From assembly GCA_964019335.1 (NCBI GenBank), contig OZ025652.1, positions 186,001-250,000 on the forward strand: a stretch of DNA of 64,000 nucleotides. The letters run 5' to 3'. Below are positions 28,718 through 38,613 of this stretch, piece after piece (positions within the stretch are counted from its first letter, which is position 1; each line of letters starts with the position of its first letter). The stretch is from Diplonema japonicum. Taxonomy: Eukaryota; Euglenozoa; Diplonemea; Diplonemida; Diplonemidae. The notes beneath the pieces are model-generated. The model was not told where the DNA came from. It ran no database searches and saw only the letters and a list, made by a program, of their open reading frames with translations. Made by a program: the position numbers and the translations under genes.

Positions 28718-31222
28718 TCATTTTACCGTGGAGACCACGGCCTCATTATGGCCGTTGATTTCGTTAATATTCATACAAGTGAAGCCCTTCCCGTACTTCT
28801 TGTCCCAATCGAAGAGAGAACTCGAGTTCTCGGCTCCAAAGGCGTATATCATGTCTCGAACCTCGTTCTCCGTTTCTTCAGCAGTTCTCGCAGGAAGTGG
28901 CATCGCAGCGAGCAGCTCGCCTTTTGTCTTGTGGACGGCGCCCTGCCCGTAGAGCTCGCCGGTGGGCAGTTTGAAGGTGCTGATGTTCCTGAATGTCAGA
29001 GAGATACGGCTGCCGTTGGAGTGGCGTTCATCAGGCCGCATCTGAGAGATGGGACGCTTGTCGGGCTTGATCGTGTGCAGGCACCTCAGGTTGCTGTCCC
29101 ACCCAAAGCTAAAGACGCTGTTGTGCACCAGAGAAACACGGTGTTTGATCTTCTTAGCCATTGCTACGTCCTTCTTAGAGGTCACCAGCATGTCCCTTGT
29201 GCGCCCCATGCTGACGTTGATGATGGGTGTGTTGCGTGTGATATCCAGCGTCTTGTCGGCATGCGGTGAGATGAAGTCCTTCCCGCCTCTGTACAGCTGG
29301 ATCAGCGCGTGGTTCAGCTTCACGCCAAGCCTTTTCTCCACCGCCTTTCTGATCACGTCAACCTCAGGCGTCCACGGCCGCATGACGGGCTGCTCGTCTG
29401 CAGGGTGCCTGTAGCACGGCTCCACGCCCCCTTCGATCTCGCCCTGGGTCGCCACTAGACGAGGGACCTCCCCACCCATGTGGTACATGGTGAACCACTC
29501 GATCTCTTCTTCGAGTCGCTCGTAGCACCCCTCAGCAACATCCTCTGGCAACAGACCAAAGTGCAGCTCAGTGTCACCAGCACCCACACCCACCACCGGT
29601 TTGTCAGCATTGTGCTCGTTCTTGTCGTAGTACTCTGGGTTGTAGAGCACCGTTGGGATCTCGATACCATCGCTGCCGTGGGGTCCCTTCTCGGAAAGGT
29701 GCGTGTGCAGCTTATTCCGGCTGGCAAAGGTCATGCCGCAGGCGGAGCAGGTTGCTTCATTACCTTTTCCGTCTGCGTCGGGTCGATGCTTGGGCCTCTT
29801 GACCGGTTTTGCTTTCACACAGTTTTCTACAACATAAACTGCGTCTTTATTATTCGCCGTGTGCTTCATAGCCAGTGTGATTGCCTTCGCCCACACGTTG
29901 TTCCCTGCCCGCTCAGTGGGATCCCACGTGTCCCACCCCGATGGTGTCGACCGCCTGACACTGCTTAGGCCAACCATTTTCTGCCAGTACTTTTCAAGAT
30001 TTTGCAGCTCCAGGTCGGCAATCACCATGCCTCTCCGAACACAGAAGGCAAGAATGGGGAAAAACGCGCAGTCTGCAATATTCAGGCTCGGCGTGCCGCA
30101 CAGGAAGCCGCCCCCTTTTGCGTATTCGTCCCACACCTTGAACTCTTTCACCAGTGCGCACAGATCTGCCAGAATAGCCCCCGCCTGATCAGGCTTGACC
30201 TCCTTATAGAATGCTTCCAGACAGTCAAGGTTCAGACGCAGCTTCTCCGACTCCTGCGCAAGTGCGAGGCACCTTGAGGCCCACTCGGCGTCACCTGGGA
30301 TGATCAGAGCCTCATGCGTGTGGCCGAGGTACGTCAGGATGGCAAGGCTCTCTCTCATGTTTACGCCATTTTTTGCCAGGACAGGTGTCTGGCCGCGTGG
30401 GTTAATAGCTAGGAACTCGGGGGTGCGTGTGGGCTTGGGTGTTGACATGACCCGCATCCTGTGTGCTTTGTGTGCCACGGAGTGCTCGTGCAGCGCCATC
30501 TGCACCCGGAAGGACGGCACGGAACCATTGACGTAGTACAGCTCGTACGCCGGTGACTGTGCACTGAGCATGTCCCTCCACTTCGGGACGACGGTGATTT
30601 CCGCATGGTTTTTTTCGAATGTCGCAAATGTCTTATCGACCCCTTTGTTGGTGCTTCTCCTTGCGGCAACAGCGTCGCGGGCAACGTACAGCCCAGCGCA
30701 CTTCCCCTGCAGGGCTGCGACGGATGCAGCGATGCAGGCTGGTGTCGTCACGCCACAAACGGCAACTCGCTTCTGGTTGATCTTCTCCAGCAGCCATGGT
30801 TTGCTGCCGCTCTCGAGGACGCTGTTTCCTTGTTTGTAGATGACCTTCAGACCGGCTGCCGAAGGTAGGACGACCTTGCTGCCCTCAGCAGTGCTGCAGA
30901 CGCCTTCCGCGGTTCTGAACTGCTTCGGCTTGTAGTGGCTGCTGACGATAACCACGTCGATGTCAAGCTCTCTGCTCTCAGCCACAAGCGCATCAAGCTC
31001 CGTCTTCACTTTGCGTACATCCTCCGTGTCATCCAGACCGTAGATCTCGGCGAACCTTCCCTTCTCATCAAGAAAGTCATACACAGCATCAATCACAATG
31101 AGGCAGTCGATGAATACCTTGCTCGCCCTCCCTGTCTCAGTGCCCGGAGTTGCCGTCTGTACTTCAGCTTCTGCTTCTGCATCTACTTCCATGGGGATTA
31201 TATCCGCTTCTGCACCTGCCAT
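28718..31222 (-). CDS. Isochorismatase-GST-C2H2-AlkB fusion protein
   Basis: One 834-residue frame joins four modules. Residues ~35-205 form an isochorismatase-like hydrolase, with the triad Asp in LIVIDAVYDF, Lys in VIYKQGNS and Cys in VTTPACIAAS. Residues ~220-430 form a glutathione S-transferase (NPRGQTPVLAKNG, MRESLAILTYL, then a helical domain). Residues ~485-510 hold a C2H2 finger (CSACGMTF...HTHLSEKGPHG). Residues ~540-790 form an AlkB-type Fe(II)/2-oxoglutarate dioxygenase, with the HxD of FISPHADKT, the distal His of LRCLHTIKP and the Arg of GSRISLTFRN. AlkB enzymes demethylate alkylated DNA or RNA. The finger suggests nucleic-acid targeting. The link to detoxification-type domains is unusual. 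I infer a role in alkylation or electrophile damage. Confidence 0.85.
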   Translation of the reverse strand: MAGAEADIIPMEVDAEAEAEVQTATPGTETGRASKVFIDCLIVIDAVYDFLDEKGRFAEIYGLDDTEDVRKVKTELDALVAESRELDIDVVIVSSHYKPKQFRTAEGVCSTAEGSKVVLPSAAGLKVIYKQGNSVLESGSKPWLLEKINQKRVAVCGVTTPACIAASVAALQGKCAGLYVARDAVAARRSTNKGVDKTFATFEKNHAEITVVPKWRDMLSAQSPAYELYYVNGSVPSFRVQMALHEHSVAHKAHRMRVMSTPKPTRTPEFLAINPRGQTPVLAKNGVNMRESLAILTYLGHTHEALIIPGDAEWASRCLALAQESEKLRLNLDCLEAFYKEVKPDQAGAILADLCALVKEFKVWDEYAKGGGFLCGTPSLNIADCAFFPILAFCVRRGMVIADLELQNLEKYWQKMVGLSSVRRSTPSGWDTWDPTERAGNNVWAKAITLAMKHTANNKDAVYVVENCVKAKPVKRPKHRPDADGKGNEATCSACGMTFASRNKLHTHLSEKGPHGSDGIEIPTVLYNPEYYDKNEHNADKPVVGVGAGDTELHFGLLPEDVAEGCYERLEEEIEWFTMYHMGGEVPRLVATQGEIEGGVEPCYRHPADEQPVMRPWTPEVDVIRKAVEKRLGVKLNHALIQLYRGGKDFISPHADKTLDITRNTPIINVSMGRTRDMLVTSKKDVAMAKKIKHRVSLVHNSVFSFGWDSNLRCLHTIKPDKRPISQMRPDERHSNGSRISLTFRNISTFKLPTGELYGQGAVHKTKGELLAAMPLPARTAEETENEVRDMIYAFGAENSSSLFDWDKKYGKGFTCMNINEINGHNEAVVSTVK

Positions 31223-31339
31223 TTTTCTTTATGTTTTTTTTTTCTTCTTTTTTTTTCCTTCCTGTGTTTTGTATTGCATTCTACTGGTTTCGCAAAAGAC
31301 TAACGGGGGTATATATTAAATAGAAAAAAAAATTCATTT

Positions 31340-31800
31340 ATGGGGAGAAGCGTTGGCAACAACCCACCAAAACAAAAGATGCTACACTTATTCTTTCTTC
31401 CCGGGTTTGTATGGGCACCCGCCACTCCAAAAAGAAAAAGGAGGATTCTTGTGTCTCGTTTGGCGCCGCCCTCACCCGAGGACGCATAAATACACCTTTA
31501 CGGGACAATGAACAAAGCCTCAATTGCTTCCCCCCCCTTTTTTTTCTCTTTTTCCCTTTTTTGTCTTCCTCTTTTCTTTTTCTCGTTTTTTATTCCTCTC
31601 TCTCTTTAAAATTAATAAGTCGTAAGCATTCGCATTTTCGTGCAATCAGCTTGTCTTGCGGCCCTTTCTCCCACCCCATGGATGTCAGACACCGGCTTTA
31701 CTTCTTTCTAGTAAATAAAAAAAAAAAGCGAAACAAAATCGAATGGGGGTTAAAATGCGATTTCTGCAAATCTCGTATGGCATCAACGATTTTCCGAGAA
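31340..31800. other. Gap with coding-like islands
   Basis: The 600-base gap between the glycosyltransferase and the AlkB fusion has two balanced islands on the minus strand. At about 31725-31600 a frame reads GWEKGPQDKLIARKCEC. At about 31490-31345 another reads MRPRVRAAPNETQESS, ending in CCQRFSP. I could not join them with credible splice sites. They may be parts of a small multi-exon gene. Confidence 0.25.
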
Positions 31801-31823
31801 GGGCCGAGGAGAAGCTAGACTAA

Positions 31824-33755
31824 TCAATCCCAGTTCTTGAGAGTGTCCAGGAACTCCATGGTTCCCTTTTTAGGGCGCACGACAGTAGGGTCAGGGTTGG
31901 TGACGTGTGTTGCGTAGCGTGACAAGCGAGGCGCGAACTTTGCAAGAAGAGTGCCAGGCGCTGCGTCGCGCACGTAGTTGTAGATCAAAGTGTTGAAGTG
32001 CAGGTCGAGCTCTCCGTACGCCTTCTCCGCCTTGATGTAGTGGGAGTGGACCACCATGATGGGAGAGTCATCCAAGAGGATTGCGTCTTTAGCAGCCGAC
32101 AGCGAGACCCTCTCTTCGGTAAACCCCCCGGCAATCCACCAGTTGGGCCTACCTACTTTCTCAAGTCTCTTGTCTGGCGTCCACCAGCCGACGTTCCATT
32201 GTGGTTCCAACCGGAACCCACCCCGTGTGCTCGCCAAGTTGACATCTATCGGCCCTTGGTCAAGGTACATCGACTCCATACCCTGCCACACTGCACGGCT
32301 GGTCTGCATGTGTTCGAACCTCTGCATCGATGCGATCCACGCGTCCAAATGCGGCGACCCCCTCCGTGCATAGACCACGCCAGAGTTTGAGTAGCCGTAC
32401 ATCTGCGGGATGTACCCGCTCCCCCAGCCTCGAGGGTCGTGTACCGCGCATCCGAAGGAGGCCGCCGGTGTGTTGGGCATCTCCTTCAAGCGCGACACAA
32501 GAAATGTATCCGCATCAAGCCACAGCGTGTTCTCGTAATCCTTCAGCACCTGCTTCATGAGGTTCGGCTTTTCGTGAAACCAGAACGGGACACCAGGAGT
32601 CTTATGCAGCGGTATAAAGGACACATTCACCCCACGTCCCTCCATCGCCGCTTTCAGCAACGGGACCAGCTTGGGGGCGGAGTACTGGTCAACACCCACC
32701 ACGAAGGGCACTTCAGCAGCGAAGACACGGATGGATTCGAATAACAGCATGAGATGCGCTCCCACAAACTCGCCTGTGACAAGTGTGCAGAGGGACTTGA
32801 TGGGTGTGGTCTGCGACCCGAGTTCGCATCCCCACGGCAGCTTCGAAATGGCACACCCAAGAATACCTGCGTAACCTTGTGTGAACATGGGCTGCAAGAG
32901 GGCTCGGGGGTGCTTTAGAATGTTACAATTGTACTGAACAAGACCCGAAGGACAGTTGTGGTCGTTGTTCTGAGGTGTCCGCTTGATGAGATCCATCTTG
33001 TAGGGGACAACGTGACACCAGGGATAGTTTTCGAAGCCCTCTCTACACTGCTGGCATTTCTCCCCGATGAATTGCGGCTTGCAGACACAGTTAGGCTTGT
33101 AGCCGTCGCTTGTAGTGAGGGGCAGCACGGCTACTGCGTTCTCGTTGCACTCCGTTTCGATGCTGTAGGCAGGAGGGGGCTCGGAAGCTATGAAGGTAAC
33201 CTCGAGCACCTGTGTGTTGTCCTGACACGGGCCTTTCCCAAGGTTATCCTTCCCGACAATAAGGTTCTGCTTCACGAGGCTTGTTACATTAGAGAATTCC
33301 CTGCAGGGATCGACCTCGCGGTAGCAATGCAGCTTTTGTTCTTCTTTTCCCCACAACACTGCTTTACATGCATGGCCAACGACACCTCCGCCCCATTTAC
33401 CTGATTCTACCGTTTTCATTGTATTTTCATTCCACCGCACAGTGCTCCCTTCCGAGAATCTGATCGCCACGGGGTATCCTTTCACTTTAGCCTTTTTCTG
33501 TTCTTTTTCTTTTTCCTCTTCCGTTTCTGGTTCCTTTTCTTTTTTCTCACTTTCGATAACCTTAGCTTGCATCTCGCCGAGGTCAAGCAGTGTTTTCTTC
33601 TGTGTGTCCGTAAGCTTCTTCATTTTCAACACTCTGATCAAGTCCTCCGCAGGGATTTCAATAGGGTCGGGGTGCACTTTAGTAGTCTGTGTCATTATGA
33701 AGATTATTATGAAACCCACCAAGGGGACGAGCAGCACGTAGATAGCACGTTTCAT
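31824..33755 (-). CDS. Type II membrane glycosyltransferase with EGF-like module
   Basis: This 643-residue protein starts with a signal anchor (AIYVLLVPLVGFIIIFIM), so the bulk should face the Golgi or ER lumen. A charged, Glu/Lys-rich stalk follows. Around residues 220-260 a cysteine-rich laminin-EGF-like stretch appears (NCVCKPQFIGEKC and QQCREGFENYPWC). The C-terminal 330 residues look like a GT-A glycosyltransferase: VPFVVGVDQYSAPKL, then the DxD metal motif in NTLWLDADTFLV, YSNSGVVYARRGSPHL and IMVVHSHYIKAEK. Donor and acceptor cannot be told. The ATG at 33755 was chosen because it starts directly before the anchor; the frame upstream is low complexity. Confidence 0.75.
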   Translation of the reverse strand: MKRAIYVLLVPLVGFIIIFIMTQTTKVHPDPIEIPAEDLIRVLKMKKLTDTQKKTLLDLGEMQAKVIESEKKEKEPETEEEKEKEQKKAKVKGYPVAIRFSEGSTVRWNENTMKTVESGKWGGGVVGHACKAVLWGKEEQKLHCYREVDPCREFSNVTSLVKQNLIVGKDNLGKGPCQDNTQVLEVTFIASEPPPAYSIETECNENAVAVLPLTTSDGYKPNCVCKPQFIGEKCQQCREGFENYPWCHVVPYKMDLIKRTPQNNDHNCPSGLVQYNCNILKHPRALLQPMFTQGYAGILGCAISKLPWGCELGSQTTPIKSLCTLVTGEFVGAHLMLLFESIRVFAAEVPFVVGVDQYSAPKLVPLLKAAMEGRGVNVSFIPLHKTPGVPFWFHEKPNLMKQVLKDYENTLWLDADTFLVSRLKEMPNTPAASFGCAVHDPRGWGSGYIPQMYGYSNSGVVYARRGSPHLDAWIASMQRFEHMQTSRAVWQGMESMYLDQGPIDVNLASTRGGFRLEPQWNVGWWTPDKRLEKVGRPNWWIAGGFTEERVSLSAAKDAILLDDSPIMVVHSHYIKAEKAYGELDLHFNTLIYNYVRDAAPGTLLAKFAPRLSRYATHVTNPDPTVVRPKKGTMEFLDTLKNWD

Positions 33756-33856
33756 GTTGTTATTCTCCTTTTTTTTCCCCTTCTTCTTTCCCCTCCCCCC
33801 TTTCTTTCTATAGAAAAATAAATCAGGTGAGGAAAACAAAAAAAAAAAAAGAAAAT

Positions 33857-35293
33857 TCAGCCTGTTCGCTCAAGTCGCAGGACATTGCCTGTCTCATCGT
33901 CCGTGAGGGAAGCTGTTTGCAGAAAGCCCGCAACAATGAACAAATCGATAAATACCGATGTTGCTTTGCACTCCAGAAGAATGTTCTGTACTGTGGCACA
34001 GGGGTATTCATGTGTCTCGTGTTTTGGGGCTGCCGTGAGGCCCAAAGCCAGTCTCTCACCAAGAAGGGTTAGAAGATGGGAAGAGGTGGGGAGCGTAAAA
34101 GTGTCATCCGGTGTAACACATTCCCACATAACGGTTTCAGCGTCCTTGTAAAGGATTAGCCGGGTTTTAGGAGGCAGCAAAAAGCCTCGTTCTGACAATG
34201 CGAGCATAACTGCGTCGTACGTAGTAGTAAGATAAGCGGGGGGGAAGGCGACAAAGGGCTGTGCGGCCTCGTTGTAGGTGTGGCCGTGTTCTAGTTCTTC
34301 AGAGAAATCGTCGAGAAGCTGTCGAAAGAGGCTTTTGGATATTTGCTTGAAGCCGCTTTTAAGAATGAGCCCGCAGACGAACTCTGTTATGACGCTGGTG
34401 TGCAGGCCGTTGGGGTCGATGCCGCAGCTGAGCGCCATTCTGTGAAATGTCTTGAGAATCCCTTGGTAGTCGAAGGACATATCAGGGTGGAGGTGCTCGC
34501 ACCTGTAGATCCTTGCATTGTATCCAAGGTTGGCGGCGATTTTCAAGATTGTTTCTGCGTTGAGCATGACGGTGTCGAACCGTGTGAAGATTGCAAGGTT
34601 TTTAACAAACAAACGTCGTTTCAAAGAGGACAGTTTGGCCTCCACAGCTCCCTGGTCGTCGAGGAAGTAACAGAGAAGCCTCGCAGGGTCCACCATCTTC
34701 GCTATCGAGTTGTATATTATCTTTTTGTCGTCCGGCGGAGAATCCAGGTTCTGCAACGCATCCGCGCCTACCTCTACAAGACGCAGGAAGACGTGCTCTG
34801 TTCCATGTAGTTCACGCTGAATATCTTTCGCGGTGTTGACGTCCTCTTTCTCCACGCAGTACTCCTCATCTTCCAGGAACAACCCGTACTCTGAAGAGGG
34901 AACGAGAAGACTACCATGCGCAAGCTCGGTTTGGTAGTACCCCAGCCTTCTGTTTTCCAAGCTTTTTTGAAGTGTCTCGGCCTCGTGAGGTCCTACACCG
35001 TACCATATATTGTAGAAGGCTGACGTGTCGTATTTACAAACCTGAAGAATTTGCGGGCTGCCTGATGTCAGGCCTGCCAGGAAGGTTGTCTTGCCGCACG
35101 CTTTGTCGCCCGTGATCAGGACAGAACCCCCGACTATCTGTTCCTCTCCTCTTTCGATGTCGCCCCAGTTTTCGTGGCTTAAGTCGAAATTGTGTTCATG
35201 TCTCTCCTGGCAGACCACTGTCACCCCGTCGCTTCCTTTTAAGATACGTACTGCACCGTCAACGCAGCCTGAGAGGGCTTCTATGCTTTCCAT
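33857..35293 (-). CDS. P-loop NTPase of unknown family
   Basis: A 478-residue single-exon protein. A Walker A motif lies at about residues 60-70 (VLITGDKACGKTTFLAG). LLCYFLDDQGAVEAKL may be the Walker B region. The rest is mixed alpha/beta with a helical middle (LFRQLLDDFSEELEHGH). There is no membrane segment or targeting signal. The early, simple P-loop with little flanking sequence recalls small-GTPase-like or KTI12-like NTPases, but NKxD and other G motifs are not seen. Nucleotide binding is well supported; the role is unknown. Confidence 0.65.
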   Translation of the reverse strand: MESIEALSGCVDGAVRILKGSDGVTVVCQERHEHNFDLSHENWGDIERGEEQIVGGSVLITGDKACGKTTFLAGLTSGSPQILQVCKYDTSAFYNIWYGVGPHEAETLQKSLENRRLGYYQTELAHGSLLVPSSEYGLFLEDEEYCVEKEDVNTAKDIQRELHGTEHVFLRLVEVGADALQNLDSPPDDKKIIYNSIAKMVDPARLLCYFLDDQGAVEAKLSSLKRRLFVKNLAIFTRFDTVMLNAETILKIAANLGYNARIYRCEHLHPDMSFDYQGILKTFHRMALSCGIDPNGLHTSVITEFVCGLILKSGFKQISKSLFRQLLDDFSEELEHGHTYNEAAQPFVAFPPAYLTTTYDAVMLALSERGFLLPPKTRLILYKDAETVMWECVTPDDTFTLPTSSHLLTLLGERLALGLTAAPKHETHEYPCATVQNILLECKATSVFIDLFIVAGFLQTASLTDDETGNVLRLERTG

Positions 35294-35476
35294 TTTTTTT
35301 TTTTTTTCCCCTCACTTTATTTTTTTTTTACTGTTAAAAGGAGGTGCAATTGAAAAGAGGAGGGGGGTATTATTAAAGGGGGGGAAAAAAAAAGTCCACA
35401 CTTTCCAGGAGCCTTTCATCCCGCCCAACCTTTTTTTTCTGTTGTCCCTCTCTTTTTTTTTTTTTTTGCACACTTT

Positions 35477-35674
35477 TCATGCATTCTTGTCGTTTCCTTC
35501 ATTCTTTTTCCCCTGAAAAAAAAAAGAGAGAAAGGTTTCTCAAAATGGTACAGATGAGGGAGGGAAGGAGGGGGGAGGGGGAAAAAAAGAAAGAAAATAT
35601 ATCCAGAATGCTGCTGGTATTATTACGGAACTTACCTCAATACAGGGCACTCGGTTGCTCTCGGGAGGGTCCAT
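35477..35674 (-). CDS. Candidate spliced micropeptide, 24 residues
   Basis: Exon 35674-35636 (MDPPESNRVPCIE) ends at a perfect GTAAGT donor. Exon 35512-35477 (GKKNEGNDKNA then TGA) starts after CAG preceded by a strong pyrimidine tract, the best acceptor seen in the window. The 123-nt intron is pyrimidine-rich, unlike most introns here. The result is a 24-residue peptide. It could also be a spliced leader exon of a longer non-coding or 5' untranslated transcript running into the P-loop gene downstream. Splice signals are convincing; translation is not shown. Confidence 0.35.
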
Positions 35675-36141
35675 TTGGTTTCTATTTATCAAAAAGAATG
35701 GAGGAAGAAAAAAAACCCCTCCCACCCATCCCCCCTACCGTTTGCAGGACTAGCTTTTTTTTTTTGAACCGGGAGCCCCGTTAAATAATAAAAAACAATA
35801 AGGGGAAGAAAAAAAACCACCTTTTTTAGAAATAAAAGAAAAAGAGGGTGCATCTTTACCTGATATCAAAAAAGGAAAGCAATTTCTTTTTTTTTTTTTT
35901 TTTGAGATGCCAGCACTCTGACGTAAGAAAAAAGAAAAGAAAAAGAAAGAAAAAAAAAGTATAAAACTAGCCCCCTTCAAAAAAAAAAAAAAAAAAAACG
36001 ACCGCGTTATTTATTTATTTCTTTTTTTTTTTTGCAGTACCTGGTTTCTTTCCTTGTTTTCCCTTAAAAACAACAAAAAAAAAGGGGGAGGGGGTCGTTT
36101 TACAAAAATATTTTTCCGTCCTTTTTTTTCGCCCCTTCAAA
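35675..36141. other. Intergenic, homopolymer-rich
   Basis: A-, T- and G-runs between the phosphatase gene and the micropeptide candidate. No supported gene or RNA. Confidence 0.5.
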
Positions 36142-38059
36142 TTACTTCCTCGGAGGAGGTGCAGCGAGAGGTTGCGTGATAGGTGGAGGCGGCTATGGGG
36201 AAAAAAAAAAATTTTTTTTTCCCCTTCCTACCCATTCCATACCTGCTTTATTATCATTCTTATCGTGCCATCGCCCACATAGACAATCCCAGCACCGTTT
36301 TGGTGGCCTACGTAATCAGAGGTAGAGAAAATCGTGACAACTCTGCCACTGTCAGAAATACGCAGCCCGTTTGACTTCTCTTGGTGCGCTCTGAAGATGT
36401 GCGAAAAACCGTAAAAGTTCAAAAAGTCATCCACAGCCTTTGTCCCAAACGTCTTCAGACCGGGCCCCCGTCTGTTGTCGCCAAACCCGTACATGTCCAA
36501 AGCATCATGAGCACCTGCTGGGTCACTCCACACAAGATCCTCCATCATTTGCCTGCAACGAGCTGCAAACGCACCTTCTGGTAGACCAGGTACATTTTGT
36601 ATTCTTGGAAGTCTCGGAAATTCATGTGAGTCCAAGATGGACAGTCTATCGTCCTTCCCACCAGCGAATCTGTGTGTTTGTATGAAACATATAATAAAAA
36701 GCCGTACCTAGGTATCCCGCCATGTGCGCAGAATATCGTCTCATCAATAACAGCCGCCCCCGGCAGAAGCCTGAACACCCTGTTGATGGCCTCCCACACC
36801 TGTTCGCCGTGTTTCTCACCAAACTTTCTAATACATTCATGTTTGAAACTTAGTTCGCCATATTCCTGTTTTTTTTTGGGGGGGGGTTTTTTTTTTTGTT
36901 GCCATACTGCAATGTCCCCATTGACCTCAGGTGTCTCATGGTTCCCCCTTAACAGGTTGATTTTATGCGGTGCGAGGCACTTCAACGCAAGCAGTGTCAC
37001 TGTGCACTCCAAGCCAAAGTCGCCCCTGTCGACGTAGTCCCCTAGGAAGAGGAACGAGGCCGCAGTGCACTTGATCTCGCCGAATGGGATCAGCTTGTCG
37101 AGGAAGTAGTTCAGGTCGTCGAAGTTGCCGTGGATGTCGCCGAACACGTACAGTGGGCTGCTGAGACGCATGAATAGCTTTTCCTTCCCCAGAAGGCCCT
37201 CTGCGTGCTTGCACAGAAGCAGCACCTGTTTTTTTTTTTGGTATTTTTGAAGAAAGAAAAAAATCTTGCAAACCTGTTGGCAATAGTAAGGCTTGGACAC
37301 GCCACCGCCTCTCCTCCCTTCGTTCTCTGCCAGCGCACGGGTCATCTCGATCAAGGAACGCAGCCACCGTTCATCGTCATGCGAGGCTTGCGATCGTTTC
37401 TCCAGCGCGTAGACCATGGCGGCAGTACCTGTCCCTTCTCTCGATATCATATGTGCGTCGGGTGCTGCTTGTGCTACGGGGAAGTTCGCGGCCTCCCTTC
37501 CGCGTGGTGTGTCCGGGTCTTCCATTGTCGCCCGTGAGACGATCTCCGAGACGGGCTCCTGGCCCATGGTGTACCCGTCGTGGCCGATGAGAAGGACGTG
37601 GGGGTGCAGCTCGGGGTGGGCTTTTCTTTGAACGGGAATAGTGGGAGGTACGACAGCGGGTGCTTGTGGTTGTGGTTTGGTGGGTGGGGGTGAGGATACT
37701 GCAGCGTCGTGCAACCTGTTCAGCACCTCGGGGAACACTTCCTTTGCAGCGAATCTCGAGTTGCTGACATTCCTCAGCAGCACCTGCTCCGTCGCACCCT
37801 TCCCAACATCGACAAGTAACGTGTCGTGGCCATCGTTGCTGCGCTCCCAAGACGACACCCACCCTACTTTGTAACTCATGTCTGCAGCCAAAAACCTAAC
37901 AGCCACACCTTTCACCCTTCGATGATATTCGTCTTGCCTTAGCGTGCGGTACCATTCTTCAAGCTGATCTCTCGGTACCCATCTCTCTTGCAGCTTCTCA
38001 AAATATGGAGTTGATTCCATGCCGCTAGCGGGAGATGCACTCCTGGCCTTACCAGACAT
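36142..38059 (-). CDS. PPP-family Ser/Thr phosphatase with extended N-terminus
   Basis: Five exons (38059-37274, 37225-36908, 36865-36708, 36669-36243, 36192-36142) give 579 residues, with introns of 48, 42, 38 and 50 nt. The C-terminal half is a complete metallophosphatase: LYVFGDIHGNFDDL, FLFLGDYVDRGDFG, LLRGNHETPEV, FCAHGGIPRF, and the C-terminal FRAHQEKSNGLRI and STSDYVG. It resembles PP1/PP2A-type catalytic subunits. The N-terminal ~250 residues include a small beta domain (VAVRFLAADMSYKVGWVSSW) reminiscent of Tudor-like folds and a Pro-rich disordered stretch, an unusual addition. The first two introns are multiples of three and lack stops, so retention would insert residues next to the active site. 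Confidence 0.85.
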
Positions 38060-38613
38060 CCCCCTTTCTGTAGAGGTTGTGCCGTGGTTGTTGGTATGGG
38101 AATACAAAGAGGGGAAGGGAGAGTGTCAAAAAAAAGGGGGGGGAAGAAAGAGAAGCTTTTTACATGCGCACAACATGCTGCATTTAGAGCCCTGACACCT
38201 GGTTGTGCGTAAAAAAAGGTGGGCAAGGAATAGACTTTCTTCGTGATATATAGTACCGCTGCAAGCCAATACAGAGGGTGGGTGGGGGGAAGGGGGCATT
38301 CTCGCAAGGAATATCTGCATCTTTTATTTCTGTTTACTGCAATATAATAACGAGCCATATTCTAACTCGGGTTTACCGCATATAGTTGCATCCTTGCCAG
38401 CCGTCAGGTAGGGGGGGTGGTTAAAAAAAATTAAAATATATACGATTCCTCCCCTTTGGTCTCTCATCTAATATATGAAAAAAAAAAAAAAAAAAGCTAT
38501 TTGGCAATAAAAAGAAAAAAAAACCATTCGAAACAAAAAAAATAAAAAGTTGGAAAACCTTTTCTTTTGTGTAAAGTCTATTTTTTTCCCCCCACCCTTC
38601 TCTTTTTTAATAA
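38060..38613. other. Intergenic with a doubtful small ORF
   Basis: On the minus strand an ATG at 38358 (MARYYIAVNRNKRCRYSL) begins a frame that stays open into the phosphatase leader, and a second ATG lies at 38320. Both could belong to a small gene, but no stop-plus-splice model is convincing. The rest is homopolymer. Confidence 0.3.

Noticed and set aside
38126-38358. Small minus-strand ORFs starting MQIFLARM and MARYYIAV
   Set aside because: Frames run open into the phosphatase leader without a credible stop or splice; composition is inconclusive.
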